Assembly: GCA_023512835.1 (NCBI GenBank)
Contig: CM042090.1
Coordinates: 12,989,343-13,053,342, forward strand
DNA from: Taxillus chinensis
Taxonomy: Eukaryota; Streptophyta; Magnoliopsida; Santalales; Loranthaceae
Length of the DNA stretch: 64,000 bases
Direction: 5' to 3'
Positions 1 through 10,689 of the stretch are shown here, in pieces. Below the pieces are notes generated by a model. It was given only the letters and a program-made list of their open reading frames with translations, ran no database searches and was not told where the DNA came from. Numbering within the stretch: the first letter of the stretch is position 1; each line of letters opens with the position of its first letter. The position numbers were made by a program, and so were the translations under genes.

Positions 1-760
1 CGGCGCGAACGAGGACGAGGACGAGGACGGAGATCTCAGCAACGACGAAGAAGATGGCGGAGGCGGCCCGAATGTTGGCCGGTGGAGCAAGATCCCCTGC
101 GCCACGGAGTTGGTCCAGATGGGGATCCATTTCAGGAACGCCGGGGAGGTGGGGACGGGAGGAATAAGGTTTAAGGAAACCATGTTCTGCGCGGTCCTGT
201 TCCTGCCGACGCTGCAGGTGGACGCCGACGCGGAGCTGGTGTTCAGATACCTGAGGAACTACGAGGTTTCTCAGCAGTTGGGTCGGTCGAGGAGGGAGGT
301 GTGCGCGTACCTGCAGTTCATGAGCGAGCTGATTCAGACACCGGAGGACGCAAGGGTGCTGGCGGCGAAGGGGATAGTGAGGGCGGCTCCCAAGGAGAAG
401 GAGAGGCTGGCTGCCATCCTGAGCAAGGTGGCCAGGGGAGAGACGAACCAGAAGCTGAGGCTGGTGAGGCTGCAGATTCACGACTACTCGAAGCCGCCGT
501 GGGACAAGATCAAGAACTTCCTCAGTCTGGTGCTGCTGCTCACTGTGGTTCAGACGGTGTACACGGTCATGGCCTATAATAATAATAATAATAATAAAAA
601 TAACAATGAAAGACCTTGAGAATGAGATCCAATCGAATGTTGCAGGTTGATTGCAGCTTATTACTTATCCTACGGTCTGTCTGCAGATGGTGTGTTGCTA
701 ACTTGCTATACCTATATGTGTTTTATATAGGCCTGTAGAATAAGTAATAATGGATTTGAT
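1..760 (+). repeat. Direct duplication, copy 1 (DUF247 3' end plus 3' flank)
   Basis: Bases 1-760 match 2370-3126 in the same orientation, with fewer than ten substitutions by eye across the first 570 bases. The match covers the acidic linker, the C-terminal half of the gene and about 140 bases of 3' flank, and stops abruptly after the shared run ending in ATGGATTTGAT. The left limit is outside the window, so a complete upstream gene in tandem is likely. Confidence 0.85.
2..619 (+). CDS. DUF247 (UPF0481) protein, C-terminal part, 5' end outside window
   Basis: The reading frame is open from base 2 to the TGA at 617-619, so this is the 3' end of a gene that starts left of the window. It reads an acidic linker (NEDEDEDGDLSNDEED), the DUF247 core pieces ELVQMGIHFR, LFLPTLQVD, LRNYEV and YLQFMSELIQTPEDARVLAAK, then a C-terminal hydrophobic segment (NFLSLVLLLTVVQTVYTVM) that should be a membrane anchor. 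This order is typical of plant DUF247 proteins, whose biochemical role is unknown; some grass members act at self-incompatibility loci. Oddity: after the anchor, an AAT/AAC microsatellite codes for a tail of mostly Asn ending in ERP, where the sister copy stops two or three residues after MAY. It lacks the extra G that breaks the sister copy at about 2502. Confidence 0.8.
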   Translation, partial: GANEDEDEDGDLSNDEEDGGGGPNVGRWSKIPCATELVQMGIHFRNAGEVGTGGIRFKETMFCAVLFLPTLQVDADAELVFRYLRNYEVSQQLGRSRREVCAYLQFMSELIQTPEDARVLAAKGIVRAAPKEKERLAAILSKVARGETNQKLRLVRLQIHDYSKPPWDKIKNFLSLVLLLTVVQTVYTVMAYNNNNNNKNNNERP

Positions 761-1557
761 TTAAAATAAATATATAATTTATAACATAAATATAAAAATA
801 AATTTCAAAATCATCAACGATTTTAGACAATTGAACATTCATGCTAACGTGTGCTAAATAAGAAAACACAATATATCATTTTGATAATATATGGCGAACG
901 AGAAAAAAAAAAGAGATAGTGGTATGAGGAATCTTTGGTGTTTGTTATAAGTTATTGATTTTATAATTTTAATATTTATTATATTATGAATTTCGTTTGA
1001 TAATGATTTTAGTTCTATATTTAGAGTTTGTATTAAATTATAATTTAAAAATAGTTTATGTAAAATAAGAGAGAGAATATATTGTAAAAGTATTTTTAAA
1101 AAAATTAGATTTTATAAAAATTAATAAAAAATAAAATATGACATATAATAAAGTAAGAAAAAAACAAATTAAACTGGATTATAAAAAAATTCAAAAATTA
1201 ATTTAAAAAAAAGTTACAATTTTTTTCCAAATGTTTATTTTATTAAAATAATGAATAAAGTATTCCGTTATGTAAACACAATTTTATTTGACTTCATTCA
1301 CAATAAATATTATTATAATGAAATTAGTGGGTGTTCCCCCCACCACCACACCCACCACTCCCGTGCTCCCTAAAAGTAGCGGTGCAGTGATGTTTGCTTC
1401 GACTTCCGTCTCGAAAAATTGGTTTGCCTACAGTTCTGATGAAGAAGTGAAGAGAGATTATACTTCGAATTCGGATATCAATTAGGCAGGCAGGCAGAGA
1501 CGCGGCACAAAATCAGATCAACAACATATCCACCGCGAAAACATCATCTTATTACCC
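761..1557. other. AT-rich spacer between the two DUF247 copies; promoter of copy 2 expected here
   Basis: 761-1290 is AT-rich and includes a MITE-like stretch (980-1210). 1330-1370 is a CCACC-rich tract, and 1370-1557 has normal composition and is presumably 5' untranslated/promoter DNA of the gene starting at 1558. No convincing TATA box or further gene was identified. Confidence 0.4.
980..1210. mobile_element. MITE-like dispersed repeat, member 1
   Basis: A stretch containing GGAGTTT/GAGTTTGTATTAAATTATAA-like sequence, then TTTAAAAATA, a GAGAGA-like run and long A/T runs with TAAAAAATAAAA. The same order of pieces recurs at 8300-8570 and 40046-40466, so it is a dispersed family. Ends are not resolved in this member. 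Confidence 0.35.
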
Positions 1558-2957
1558 ATGGCGGTCGGTGGTCGCAGGGAGCTGAGGCGAACTGAAGCCT
1601 TGGATTGGGACGGGTCGGCAGACTGGCAGCGGAGCCGAATCTACAAGCTCGCCCTGTCATCTCCCTCTGCCCAGGACAACGAGCTCCGCGAGATCTACAG
1701 CTCCGACGTGCCCCGATTCGGCCCCTTCTACGGTGGCGACGAGATGGTAGTCTGGACAGGGAAAGAGGACGCCTGGGAGCACGTGCTCAGGGTGTTCCCG
1801 GGCGTCGATGCCGACACCACCACCAAGGCTTACCTGTCGGCGGTGAAAAGGATAGAAAAGCAGGCGAAGGAGACGTACGCCGTCGCCGCCGGCGACCACG
1901 AAGCGGAGTGCCTCCTCAACGGCCCTCGGTTCCGGCGAATGATGGTCAAGGACGGCTGCTTCATCCTCCAGCTGGTGCTCTTCTCCCCTGGGTGGGCACT
2001 TGGGGTACGACCCCAACCACCCCATTTTCGGGGAGACCCGCAACACCCGGCACATGAGACGCTGGCTCCACGCCCTCTTCTTCGTGGGGAACCAGATTCC
2101 CTCGGTCGTGCTCCACGAATTGATGGAGCAGCCCTTTTTCAAGCGCGTCTTGGAGGGACGAAAGTGGAAGCCGCCTCCCGATTTGATGGGGAGAACCCTG
2201 TTTGAGCTGCTGGTGAGGCCGTTCCTGGAGCCCCGGTGGAGCGACACAATGAAGGGTTTGTTTTGGGCATTTTGTCGAACAGGTAGCTGGGCAACGTCTC
2301 TGCACCGGCTGGAGCCTTCGGACATCCTCAACGGACTCCACTTGCTGGTCGTCGGACCGGGGAGCGACGTCGCGAACGAGGACGAGGACGAGGACGGAGA
2401 TCTCAGCAACGATGAAGAAGATGGCGGCGGCGACCCGAATGTTGGCCGGTGGAGCAAGATCCACTGCGCCACGGAGTTGGTCCAGATGGGGATCCATTTC
2501 AGGGAACGCCGGGGAGGTGGGGACGGGAGGAATAAGGTTTAAGGAAACCATGTTCTGCGCGGTCCTGTTCCTGCCGACGCTGCAGGTGGACACCGACGCG
2601 GAGCTGGTGTTCAGATACCTGAGGAACTACGAGGTTTCTCAGCAGTTGGGTCGGTCGAGGAGGGAGGTGTGCGCGTACCTGCAGTTCATGAGCGAGCTGA
2701 TTCAGACACCGGAGGACGCAAGGGTGCTGGCGGCGAAGGGGATAGTGAGGGCGGCTCCCAAGGAGAAGGAGAGGCTGGCTGCCATCCTGGGCAAGGTGGC
2801 CAGGGGAGAGACGAACCAGAAGCTGAGGCTGGTGAGGCTGCAGATTCACGACTACTCGAAGCCGCCGTGGGACAAGATCAAGAACTTCCTCAGCCTGGTG
2901 CTGCTGCTCACTGTGGTTCAGACGGTGTACACGGTCATGGCCTACACAAGTGAATAA
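1558..2957 (+). pseudogene. DUF247 (UPF0481) gene copy 2, two frameshifts
   Basis: A nearly complete DUF247 gene read in three frames. Frame 1 from the ATG at 1558 gives the N-terminal half (SSDVPRFGPFYGGDE, then RFRRMMVKDGCFILQL). Near 1990-1992 the frame must move to continue as LGYDPNHPIFGETRN, RRWLHALFFVGNQIPSVVL and the acidic linker. Near 2502 it must move again to give LFLPTLQVDTDAELVF, the DUF247 core and the C-terminal membrane anchor, ending at TAA 2955-2957. Both breaks fit a single extra G in a G run; the second is shown directly, because copy 1 has one G fewer at the matching place. Joined, the product would be roughly 465 aa, normal for the family, and there appears to be no intron. 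It may be a young pseudogene or an assembly with homopolymer errors. Confidence 0.72.
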
Positions 2958-3126
2958 TAATAATAATAACAATGAAAGACCTTGAGAATGAGATCCAATC
3001 GAATGTTGCAGGTTGATTGCAGCTTATTACTTATCCGACGCTCTGTCTGCAGATGGTGTATTGCTAACTTGCTATACCTATACGTATTATATATAGACCT
3101 GTAGAATAAGTAATAATGGATTTGAT
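2370..3126 (+). repeat. Direct duplication, copy 2
   Basis: Second member of the duplication starting at base 1. Differences include the extra G near 2502, a short insertion (ACAAGTG) before the stop codon and a shorter AAT tract. To the right of 3126 the sequence is unrelated to the flank of copy 1. Confidence 0.85.
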
Positions 3127-3605
3127 CTACAGAGGAATCAACATCCTCCCCATTCCTCTGATTTTTTTGTCCCTTGAAACATGGGTCTGATCGTGTTAAG
3201 CCAAAGAGAGAGAAGAAAACTGCGGAATGCAGTAATTTGTGAACCCCTTTTCTTGAGCAAGTGATAATGGTAAAAGGCTGGAAAAATGTGGAAAACGTGA
3301 AAACAGAACTTAACTTTAAACAAATCAAGGACACTCTTTTCACATAAGAGTACTTTTTTAAAATAGCACGTACAATCGGCATTGGTTAATCGTTGAATAA
3401 CAATTACCACCTGGCAACAAAGAGAAAAAATTAAAAACAGTTTTTGCGGTGAATCTCGGGTAAATTAAGCTATTGGCATTGAATTTGGAGCGGTTTGATT
3501 TAGGCTGTGGGATTGAGTTCGCTAACCTTATTAGTTGATAGGTTGTTTGACTAATTATTCCATGCCATTACTAATCTCATACAAACCTATGCGGACCTCT
3601 CTTAC
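3127..3605. other. Intergenic spacer, nothing recognised
   Basis: Mixed-composition sequence between the DUF247 copy and the MATE relic. Open frames here have no recognisable protein family. No RNA gene or repeat seen. Confidence 0.4.
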
Positions 3606-4008
3606 GTCGCAGCCTGCTCTCTCCACACCACATTGATTGTCCCAATCACGGCCACACATCCCAGTGCCACCATGGCCGCTGCCCGCTAGCTTGGCCTTCT
3701 GGGAGCGGAGGCACACGCGCATGGGCTAGAGGAGGGTGTTGGGGAGGAGGTCTGGTAGGGATGTAGATACAGTAGGTGGCAGCGACGGTGGTGATCTGGG
3801 TGTACGTCTTGGCCCATTATCCGTATGATGCGGGCGAGGTTGAGCCAGAGGAGGCTTATGGGGGATCGTACGCTTGGATGCAAACCGGCTCCAGCCCGGA
3901 GGCAAGCCCCACCATGACCGTGTAGTCGGTGATGTTGGTGAACCCGTTGGAGAGAGTGTGCCACCGGCTAGCTCCGGCTGCCCAGCCGACCTAAAAACAT
4001 CACAGAAA
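3606..4008 (-). pseudogene. MATE efflux transporter (DTX type) pseudogene
   Basis: Read on the minus strand, pieces of a plant MATE/DTX transporter appear in family order but in different frames: FLGRLG, then PELAGGTLS, then [20 protein letters not shown] followed by VCIQAYD, then [19 protein letters not shown], then YCIY- and SLPDLL-like remains, then RV.LRSQKAKLA. MATE proteins are 12-helix proton- or Na+-coupled exporters of about 500 aa; this covers only a central fragment. The roughly 30 residues expected between QAYG and PISLLW are deleted and at least three frame changes occur, so no functional protein is possible. GC content is much higher than in the flanks, consistent with a captured or decayed coding fragment. 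No start, stop or intron is visible. Confidence 0.72.
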
Positions 4009-4224
4009 CCGTGACTCTCAAATTTGCGGTTAGTATTATTGTATTTAAATAAATTTATTAAAATATTTGATTTCACTGTCAGTGTTTTAGGCGTTGATTT
4101 TGTCAAAGTAAAAAAATATAGTTTTGAAAAATAATAATTTTTGTATTTTTCTAAATTTAAATATCAAAAGTTATTTTATTTAAAATTGAGAAATGTGTAG
4201 AATTGCGTACGAGTTTTTTAAATA

Positions 4225-4380
4225 ACGTAATCATTTATATGGAAAATGAGCTTTCCGTGTATTCATTTAAATGGAACAGAGATTATTTACACTAAGGGCT
4301 TTTTTTTCTTCTTGAGTTTGGTAAACTAATATGTAAATATTTAATAAAAATCTGGTCAAAATACAAGGGAAAAAAAAGTA
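4225..4380. repeat. Dispersed repeat, copy A
   Basis: Shares with 7697-7835 a similar order: TCATTTATA, AATGAG, ATTATTT, GAGTTTGGTAAA, TGTAAATATTTAATAAAAAT and GGGAAAAAA. The two copies are diverged and in the same orientation. No coding content, class unknown. Confidence 0.5.
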
Positions 4381-4563
4381 AAAATATAGAATTTTCAAAA
4401 ATTATATATTTATAATCTTGAAGAAGTGAAATGAATTTTAAAAAATTTATAATCCTGTAACGGCACTCACACCCCCACCTGACTTGTTTTAGTTAAAATA
4501 TAGCAACAAATAAGTAAAAATCGCCCATATTGGGCTCTCCGCCAATTATTGGAAGTTTGGCTC

Positions 4564-4882
4564 ATACTGCACTTAAAACATTTAATAATTAAATAATTAA
4601 ATATTTTAATAAATCTATTTACCTAATGACTATAAATTATATTGAAATCTATATATTAACTATAATTTTATTAAAATTTAAAACTTTAAATCATTAACTA
4701 ATTAAATTTAATTAAATTTAGTCAAATTTAATTAGTAAGTGTCTTGAAATTTGAAATTTTAATAAATTTTATAATCAATATATAAATTTTAAATATAATT
4801 TGTAACTAATATAATTTTATGCATATAAATTTATTAAAATATTTAACTATTTTACTATTAATATTCTTAGTAAACTGCATCT
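4564..4882. mobile_element. Foldback MITE-like inverted repeat
   Basis: The left part (from ATACTGCACTTAAAAC) is complementary, with mismatches, to the right part read backwards (from GATGCAGTTTACTAAG). Both arms contain TTAAATATTTTAATAAAT and TATAAATTATAT-like blocks and are about 130 bases long, around a palindromic AATTAAATTTAATT core. This is the shape of a small non-autonomous DNA element that can fold into a hairpin. A diverged half copy lies at 53030-53170. The target-site duplication is not clear. Confidence 0.55.
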
Positions 4883-5034
4883 CAATCTTTACTAAAATTA
4901 TATGATTAAAAAGTTTTATATATATACATATAGCTTGTTTTAATCATACCAACTAGCCGTGTTGAGTAACATTTAGAATAACATTAACATAAATATTGAG
5001 GCTTGCTTTAACATTAACATTTAGAATATCTATC

Positions 5035-5038
<4 letters not shown>

Positions 5039-5071
<33 letters not shown>
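5039..5071. repeat. TA microsatellite
   Basis: Uninterrupted alternating TA of about 33 bases in AT-rich spacer. Confidence 0.95.
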
Positions 5072-5074
<3 letters not shown>

Positions 5075-7696
5075 AGCCTTGCTTTTGATGATATATATAA
5101 ACTAGTTGATATGATTATTATATCAAACTATTTTAGGGGTAACTAATATCTAAATCCTTAATAATCAGTAGTTATAATCATACTAGTTGGTTATTTAATC
5201 AATGTAACCTATTATGTTGTTATAGCATATTGGTCATACACTTTGTATGCCTAAACTAGTTATAACAATTATATATATAGTTATTACTTATTCATTATAG
5301 CCAATAAGTTATAAGTAATAGTATTGATTAATTATTAATAATAATATGTGATAACATGAATACTAATAACTTAAGTGATATAATTATATGATAATTATCA
5401 TACCATATAACTATATATGATAATTATAAACCAAAATAATTGTATATACGTTTGTTTTTTTGTTTGGAATTGGTTACCGTGTGTGTGATTATAATTAATG
5501 TTATTAACAAAATATATAGTTCATAGTTTGATATATTAAATTATTAATATATTTAGTATGATTATTATCAAGTATAAACATAATTACTTATATATAGTTA
5601 CGGATTAGTTTAATTGGTTATTTTCTTTTGTTTTACTAACCATATATATAACATGTTTTAATTATATATTCATTCACAACGTGTTTTACTCATTTGTAGT
5701 GAAATATTTTATTAACACATAAACTATTTAGAAATTTTATTATTTTTTAAGTGATCAACTACTATTTATAATATATATAAAATATTAAAAAATAATATAT
5801 TACATAATTTAAGTGGTTAAAGTTGAATCGACATATAATTATATTTTATATTATAATATTATTAGTATATGTAAATGTTATTTTTATTGAAATATAAATA
5901 TAAGTATTTTGTAATTATTATTATTATTATTATTATTACTATGATGTTAATTTTAAGCATATATAGTAGTTATGTAACTAGATTTTAATAACAATATGTA
6001 TATAGTCTATCAATTAGCTATTTGTTGTAATTAGAAGAGGTCCTGAGTTTCAGCCTTTATAGTTGTAAGTTTTTTTCAGAGTTTTTCTTTGGGTGTAGGG
6101 CGTAGGAACACAAGGTGGGCTTGTTCGCCTGTAACCCAATAAGGCAAAAATGTTCTGCATGTACCTTATATGACTCCTTTTGTGTGTTTTTTTAAATATT
6201 TCATTAGTTACTGATAAATTTGGTGAACATGTTATTTAAAAGAATAAAAATGTCTAACTATATTTTGTAACTTTTTTTTTCTTTGCAAAATTTTACATAA
6301 ACATTATATCTATTCCAGCCTAAATGGTTTAAGGTACTCATATTTGTCTAGTTAACGTTAAAATTTAGTTAAAACTTAACTACAAATATAAAAAAGGGTC
6401 CACAATAAACTAGTTACTATTACAATACATTTGACTTTTAGCCAAATGCCTCATCAAAATTAGTTAGCTAATTTTAGTTAGTTAAATATTATTTATTTAT
6501 GTTTTATTTGTTATTTCCTTTTCCATCTTTCTTACGCCAACCTCTATCCACCACTACAATTCCTTGTTGCAAGTCCAGACCTCCTCACCATAGTCCTCTC
6601 CACCATCATAACTCCCCATTGTAAGTCCCAAACTTCCCTACCACAGTCCTCTCTACCGCCAGCTCCCCAAATCTCTACCACTTTCTAAACCAACTATATT
6701 TCAACAAGGGAAGCCGTCAAACATTGCTACAACATCACTAGAGTAAGGAAGCTACCAAATGTGATATGTCATCGCTTGATGGTTTGCAACGGACGAAAAC
6801 CTCAACGAAGCCACTAACGCTTAAATTGTCAATGCACCACCAGATCACTACAACAGAGAACCCAATTATACCAAATGCAAAAGGAATTGAAGAATAGACA
6901 AAAAAAATAAAACAAAACAACCAATCAAGATTGAGAATCTAAAATGACTTGTTTAAAATGCCTGGCCTAATGTAAAAGTTTTTGTAAGCCATTGTCAACT
7001 GATGTAAGATTGTTGCCAAATCCATGTTACTACCATTAAAGCTATCTAACACCATCATTATCGGCCAGAAGTAAGCAGCGGTCAAAGAGTAGCATTCAAC
7101 TCGGCTGCAAAACAAAAAAATCTAGGATTATAAGAAGAAAAGAAGGTCGAGAGAAGAGCCAAACATATCTAGATCTAGCAATGATCGACATTTTACCGAT
7201 GTAAAGCATTGTCAATTGGTGAGAGAGAAGGGTATTGGTGCCATTAAGAGAGAGAATGGTTCGGTATTACAAATATAAAAATATAAAAAAGTATTATTTT
7301 TAAAAGTAACTAAAAATTAGTGAGCATGTTATTTGGAGTTGTTAAAGTTCTATTAAAATTTTATAAAATGGATATTTTTTGCTAAATTTTGATAAAATAT
7401 AACTTGCTTTATTGTGAATGTTTTAAGAAAATAAAAACTAAATGACTAGCCAAAATAAAAAGTAAATCTTATACCTGCTTAAATTGAATAAGCATATTCA
7501 TACAAAAATTAATTTGTTATAATTATAATATTTTTTATTTTTAATATTATATTATTATTTGATGAATCTAATGATTGATTAAGATTATGGATAATCAAAA
7601 CTTAAACTTATGAAAAAATTATAACTTTTATGAAGATGACTTTGATGAACCTTGAATGTCTAAACATTATGTTTTATATTATAAACGATAATAAGA

Positions 7697-7835
7697 CATT
7701 TCATTTATAAGGAGAATGAGTCATCTTTGTAAGTGAAATAGAAATTATTTCATTATTTTTTTCATGAGTTTGGTAAATTGATGTGTAAATATTTAATAAA
7801 AATCATGTTAAAAGATCGGGAAAAAAGAAAAAGTT
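7697..7835. repeat. Dispersed repeat, copy B
   Basis: Partner of 4225-4380; the longest shared runs are GAGTTTGGTAAA and TGTAAATATTTAATAAAAAT. Confidence 0.5.
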
Positions 7836-8299
7836 AAATGAATTTTTTAAAAGCTAACATGTTTTTTTAGAGCAATTTTCCCTATTTTTTAAAAAGTGAT
7901 AAATATTTGTGGAGATTAAAAAATTGAAAAACAATAAAAGAATGTTTACATTAGGTTTCTATTGTTACAAATGTTTTGTAAAATTTTAAAAATAAATTTT
8001 TCTAGTTAAATATTATTTTATGTGCCTAACCTAACTGTCCTTTCTAGCTCCCTGTTGGTGTTGTTGTTAAAGGCTACCATACATTTGCCTCTACACCAAA
8101 TAGCATTGATCAAAGGAGTTCCATGGTCACACGTATGGGTTGAATGAAGGATACGAGTTAACAATTTAATGTTTGAAAATAATATTCGAACATTTGATTT
8201 ATGTTTTAATATTAATATTTAAATATCATTAAAATAAGTAATTCTTTTTTAGGGTATTTATATAATTTTATATGAGATAAAAATAATTTATAGGTATAT

Positions 8300-8570
8300 T
8301 TGGCCTTTTGGTGGGCATGTATTGTATGAGTTTTGGTTTATATATTATGTTTTTTAATTATGTTGGAGTTCGTATTAAATTAAAATTTAAAAATAATTTA
8401 TATTTGATAAATGAAAATTCATATTTTTAAAATTGAATATTAATTTTTTTTAAATAATATTTATAAAAATAAAAATAAAAATAAAAAAATTATTTGAGTC
8501 ATTTTAAATTAAAATTATTTTTTTTAAAACTATTTTAAATTTGTATTATTATTAAATTAGAAGAAAGCCG
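8300..8570. mobile_element. MITE-like dispersed repeat, member 2
   Basis: Contains GTATTAAATTAAAATTTAAAAATAATTTAT-like sequence followed by A/T runs with repeated AAAAAT and an ATTATTTGAGT block, all in the same order as at 40046-40466. Lies just upstream of the methyltransferase first exon. Confidence 0.4.
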
Positions 8571-9374
8571 CCTGGTTTTAAACAAACGCAGCGTAATTTT
8601 TTTAAAGTTAAAATTCGACTAAACTTTAGTCCAAAGTAAATAAAAACTAAAATGACTAGACATAATAAACCTGTTGACAAACGATCAAGCGGAGTGAAAG
8701 CGTGTAGAGTGTAGGGATGGGTAGCCTGACTGCAACCGTATCGCGCAGGGTAGGAAGAAGACAACATTTGTCGTCGTTGTCGTCCTCTCTCTACTTCCTC
8801 CGCACCACCAGGTCCTTCTCTGCGGACATTGGCGATGGGTTTCAGAGCTCCAACTTCAAAATCTTCGATCGCCAACTCAAACGCAATCAGGTTTTGTAAT
8901 TCATTCTATTTCCTTAATCTCCTTTAGGGTCCCTATTTCTCCAAAGTCCTTAGATTATCGTCGTCGTCGTCGTCATCATCATCATTATTATAATTATTTA
9001 TTCTTTGCGGTGAAAAAATGTGATAGATTATAGAAGTTATACATTATATGGAGTTGAAAGAGAAGTTACTTTGTTTTGTCTAGATTTGATTACAATTTAT
9101 ATGTTTTAACCCATTGTGTGGAGATTTAATTACAACTTATATGTTTCAAACCAGTGAACCCATTAACATCTCATGCGCTAGCTAGCACTTTTGGTTGAGC
9201 TTATGGCTTGTGATGGGCGGTGGTAAAAACCTGAATATGTTTGAAAATCTTGAAATGATCTTCCAATTCCAGGGAGACATCCAAAAACAAGCTAACAGAG
9301 GCATTAAAAAATATACATTCCATGCTCTCTTAGAGTGAGAAACTATTATGTATATACACATAAAAGAAAAAATT

Positions 9375-9617
9375 GGAATCAAAATCAGGCATAGACATGA
9401 TTACATTGTACAGTATATAGAAAGGAATTGTGCTTCCAGATATGTAACTATCATTAAGCTGATTCCGTGTTTAACACAAAAGTATTTGCATATCTGGAAT
9501 TGAAATCAGGCATAGGCATAATTACATTGTACAATGTGTAAAAGGATTTGTGCTTTAGATATGAAACTATAACTTAAGCTAGAATCTGTATTTAACATGA
9601 AGACATTTGCATCTCCA
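9375..9617 (+). repeat. Tandem duplication, about 121-bp period
   Basis: Two adjacent diverged units in intron 1, each starting GGAAT(C/T)(A/G)AAATCAGGCATAG and containing ATTACATTGTACA, then ATTTGCATCT near the end. AATCAGG lies at 9383 and again at 9504. Confidence 0.8.
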
Positions 9618-10689
9618 TCCTCTGATTAATGATTCATCAATCCATGTCCCAAGTTTTTATTTTAATTGTTATTTTATGGTGTGAGGGGACCTTTTGGCCA
9701 AACCTGACATGGCAAACTGCTAATAGGCCCTGTTCATTAACTTTTAGAGCAAGGTGCATCTATTCAATACGTACTTTGAAGAACCATATATTTGGACAAT
9801 CTTTCATTCATTTTACCTTAAATTTGAAGGTGTGAAGTTGTATAGAGGATTGATGTAATTACACTTCTATATTAGCATATACTTTTTTTTCCTGGTTATC
9901 CATATATTTTCACTTTGTTTTTAGCAGTTTTTTTGATTAGATAATTCTTCTTCGATAGAATATTGGCATACAATGTTTTATGTATAGAGAGTCTTAGATG
10001 AAAATGGTTGAAGGAGATACACAAAGTTGAATATTTTTTGGGGGTTGTAATAATGTAAAATTTAAGATAATTTAATGTGTCTCTTAGGAGCAGAATGCTC
10101 GCCTTTTCAGGTTGTGAATGTCGGCTTAAATGAACTTAAACTTTGTTTTTTACGTGCCTTTAGGATTGTTTGGGCAGATTTGGGCGTTTCGTTTCTCTTT
10201 GTCTTTTAATGTTATCTCTATTTGTTCTTTTTGAGCTGAGTTTATTTTTTATTCTCTTTCTTGTGCACTTTTTGTGTACTTGTTTTTTTAATAAAATTTA
10301 CTTACTTATAAAACAAATTAATATAATAAATTGTATTTTCATCCCACACCATGTAATCATCTGGAAAGATCATTCAAACCTAAACTGAATAAGATTATTT
10401 GTGTTGTGTTTATGATTTCACAATCTTCTTAAAATCATATTTATAACAAATTATGTATAACTTGACTTTGTGACTGCCCTAGGAGCCCCAAAAAGTCAGA
10501 TTATGTGGGCCTTGTGATTGAAGCATTGTGTGTTTTCCAAAGTGTTTGACAGGCTGGAAACATGCTTGTTTATCCAAAGGGGATGATTGGCTTTAATTCT
10601 GCAATACCTTATCTAATCTTCCAGTTTATTATATGTTGCTTTTCCACATTCAGTGTCAGTGGCTAAGCGGCTGAGGGTTTTCAACGGAG

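Larger units (their letters stand above)
4009..8716. other. AT-rich intergenic region rich in small repeats
   Basis: About 4.7 kb with no gene. It holds a foldback element (4564-4882), a TA microsatellite (5039-5071), an ATT tract (about 5917-5940), a dispersed repeat pair (4225-4380 and 7697-7835), a C-rich patch at 6530-6700 with loosely repeated CCACCA/CCTCACCA(T/C)AGTCCTCTC phrases, and a MITE-like element (8300-8570). None of the open frames resembles a protein. Confidence 0.5.

Noticed and set aside
1657..2593. Long minus-strand open frames across the DUF247 gene
   Set aside because: GC-rich antisense shadows; the plus strand carries clear DUF247 motifs.
2942..3410. Minus-strand frames of 146 and 90 aa after the DUF247 copy
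   Set aside because: No motif or homologous family recognised; chance frames.
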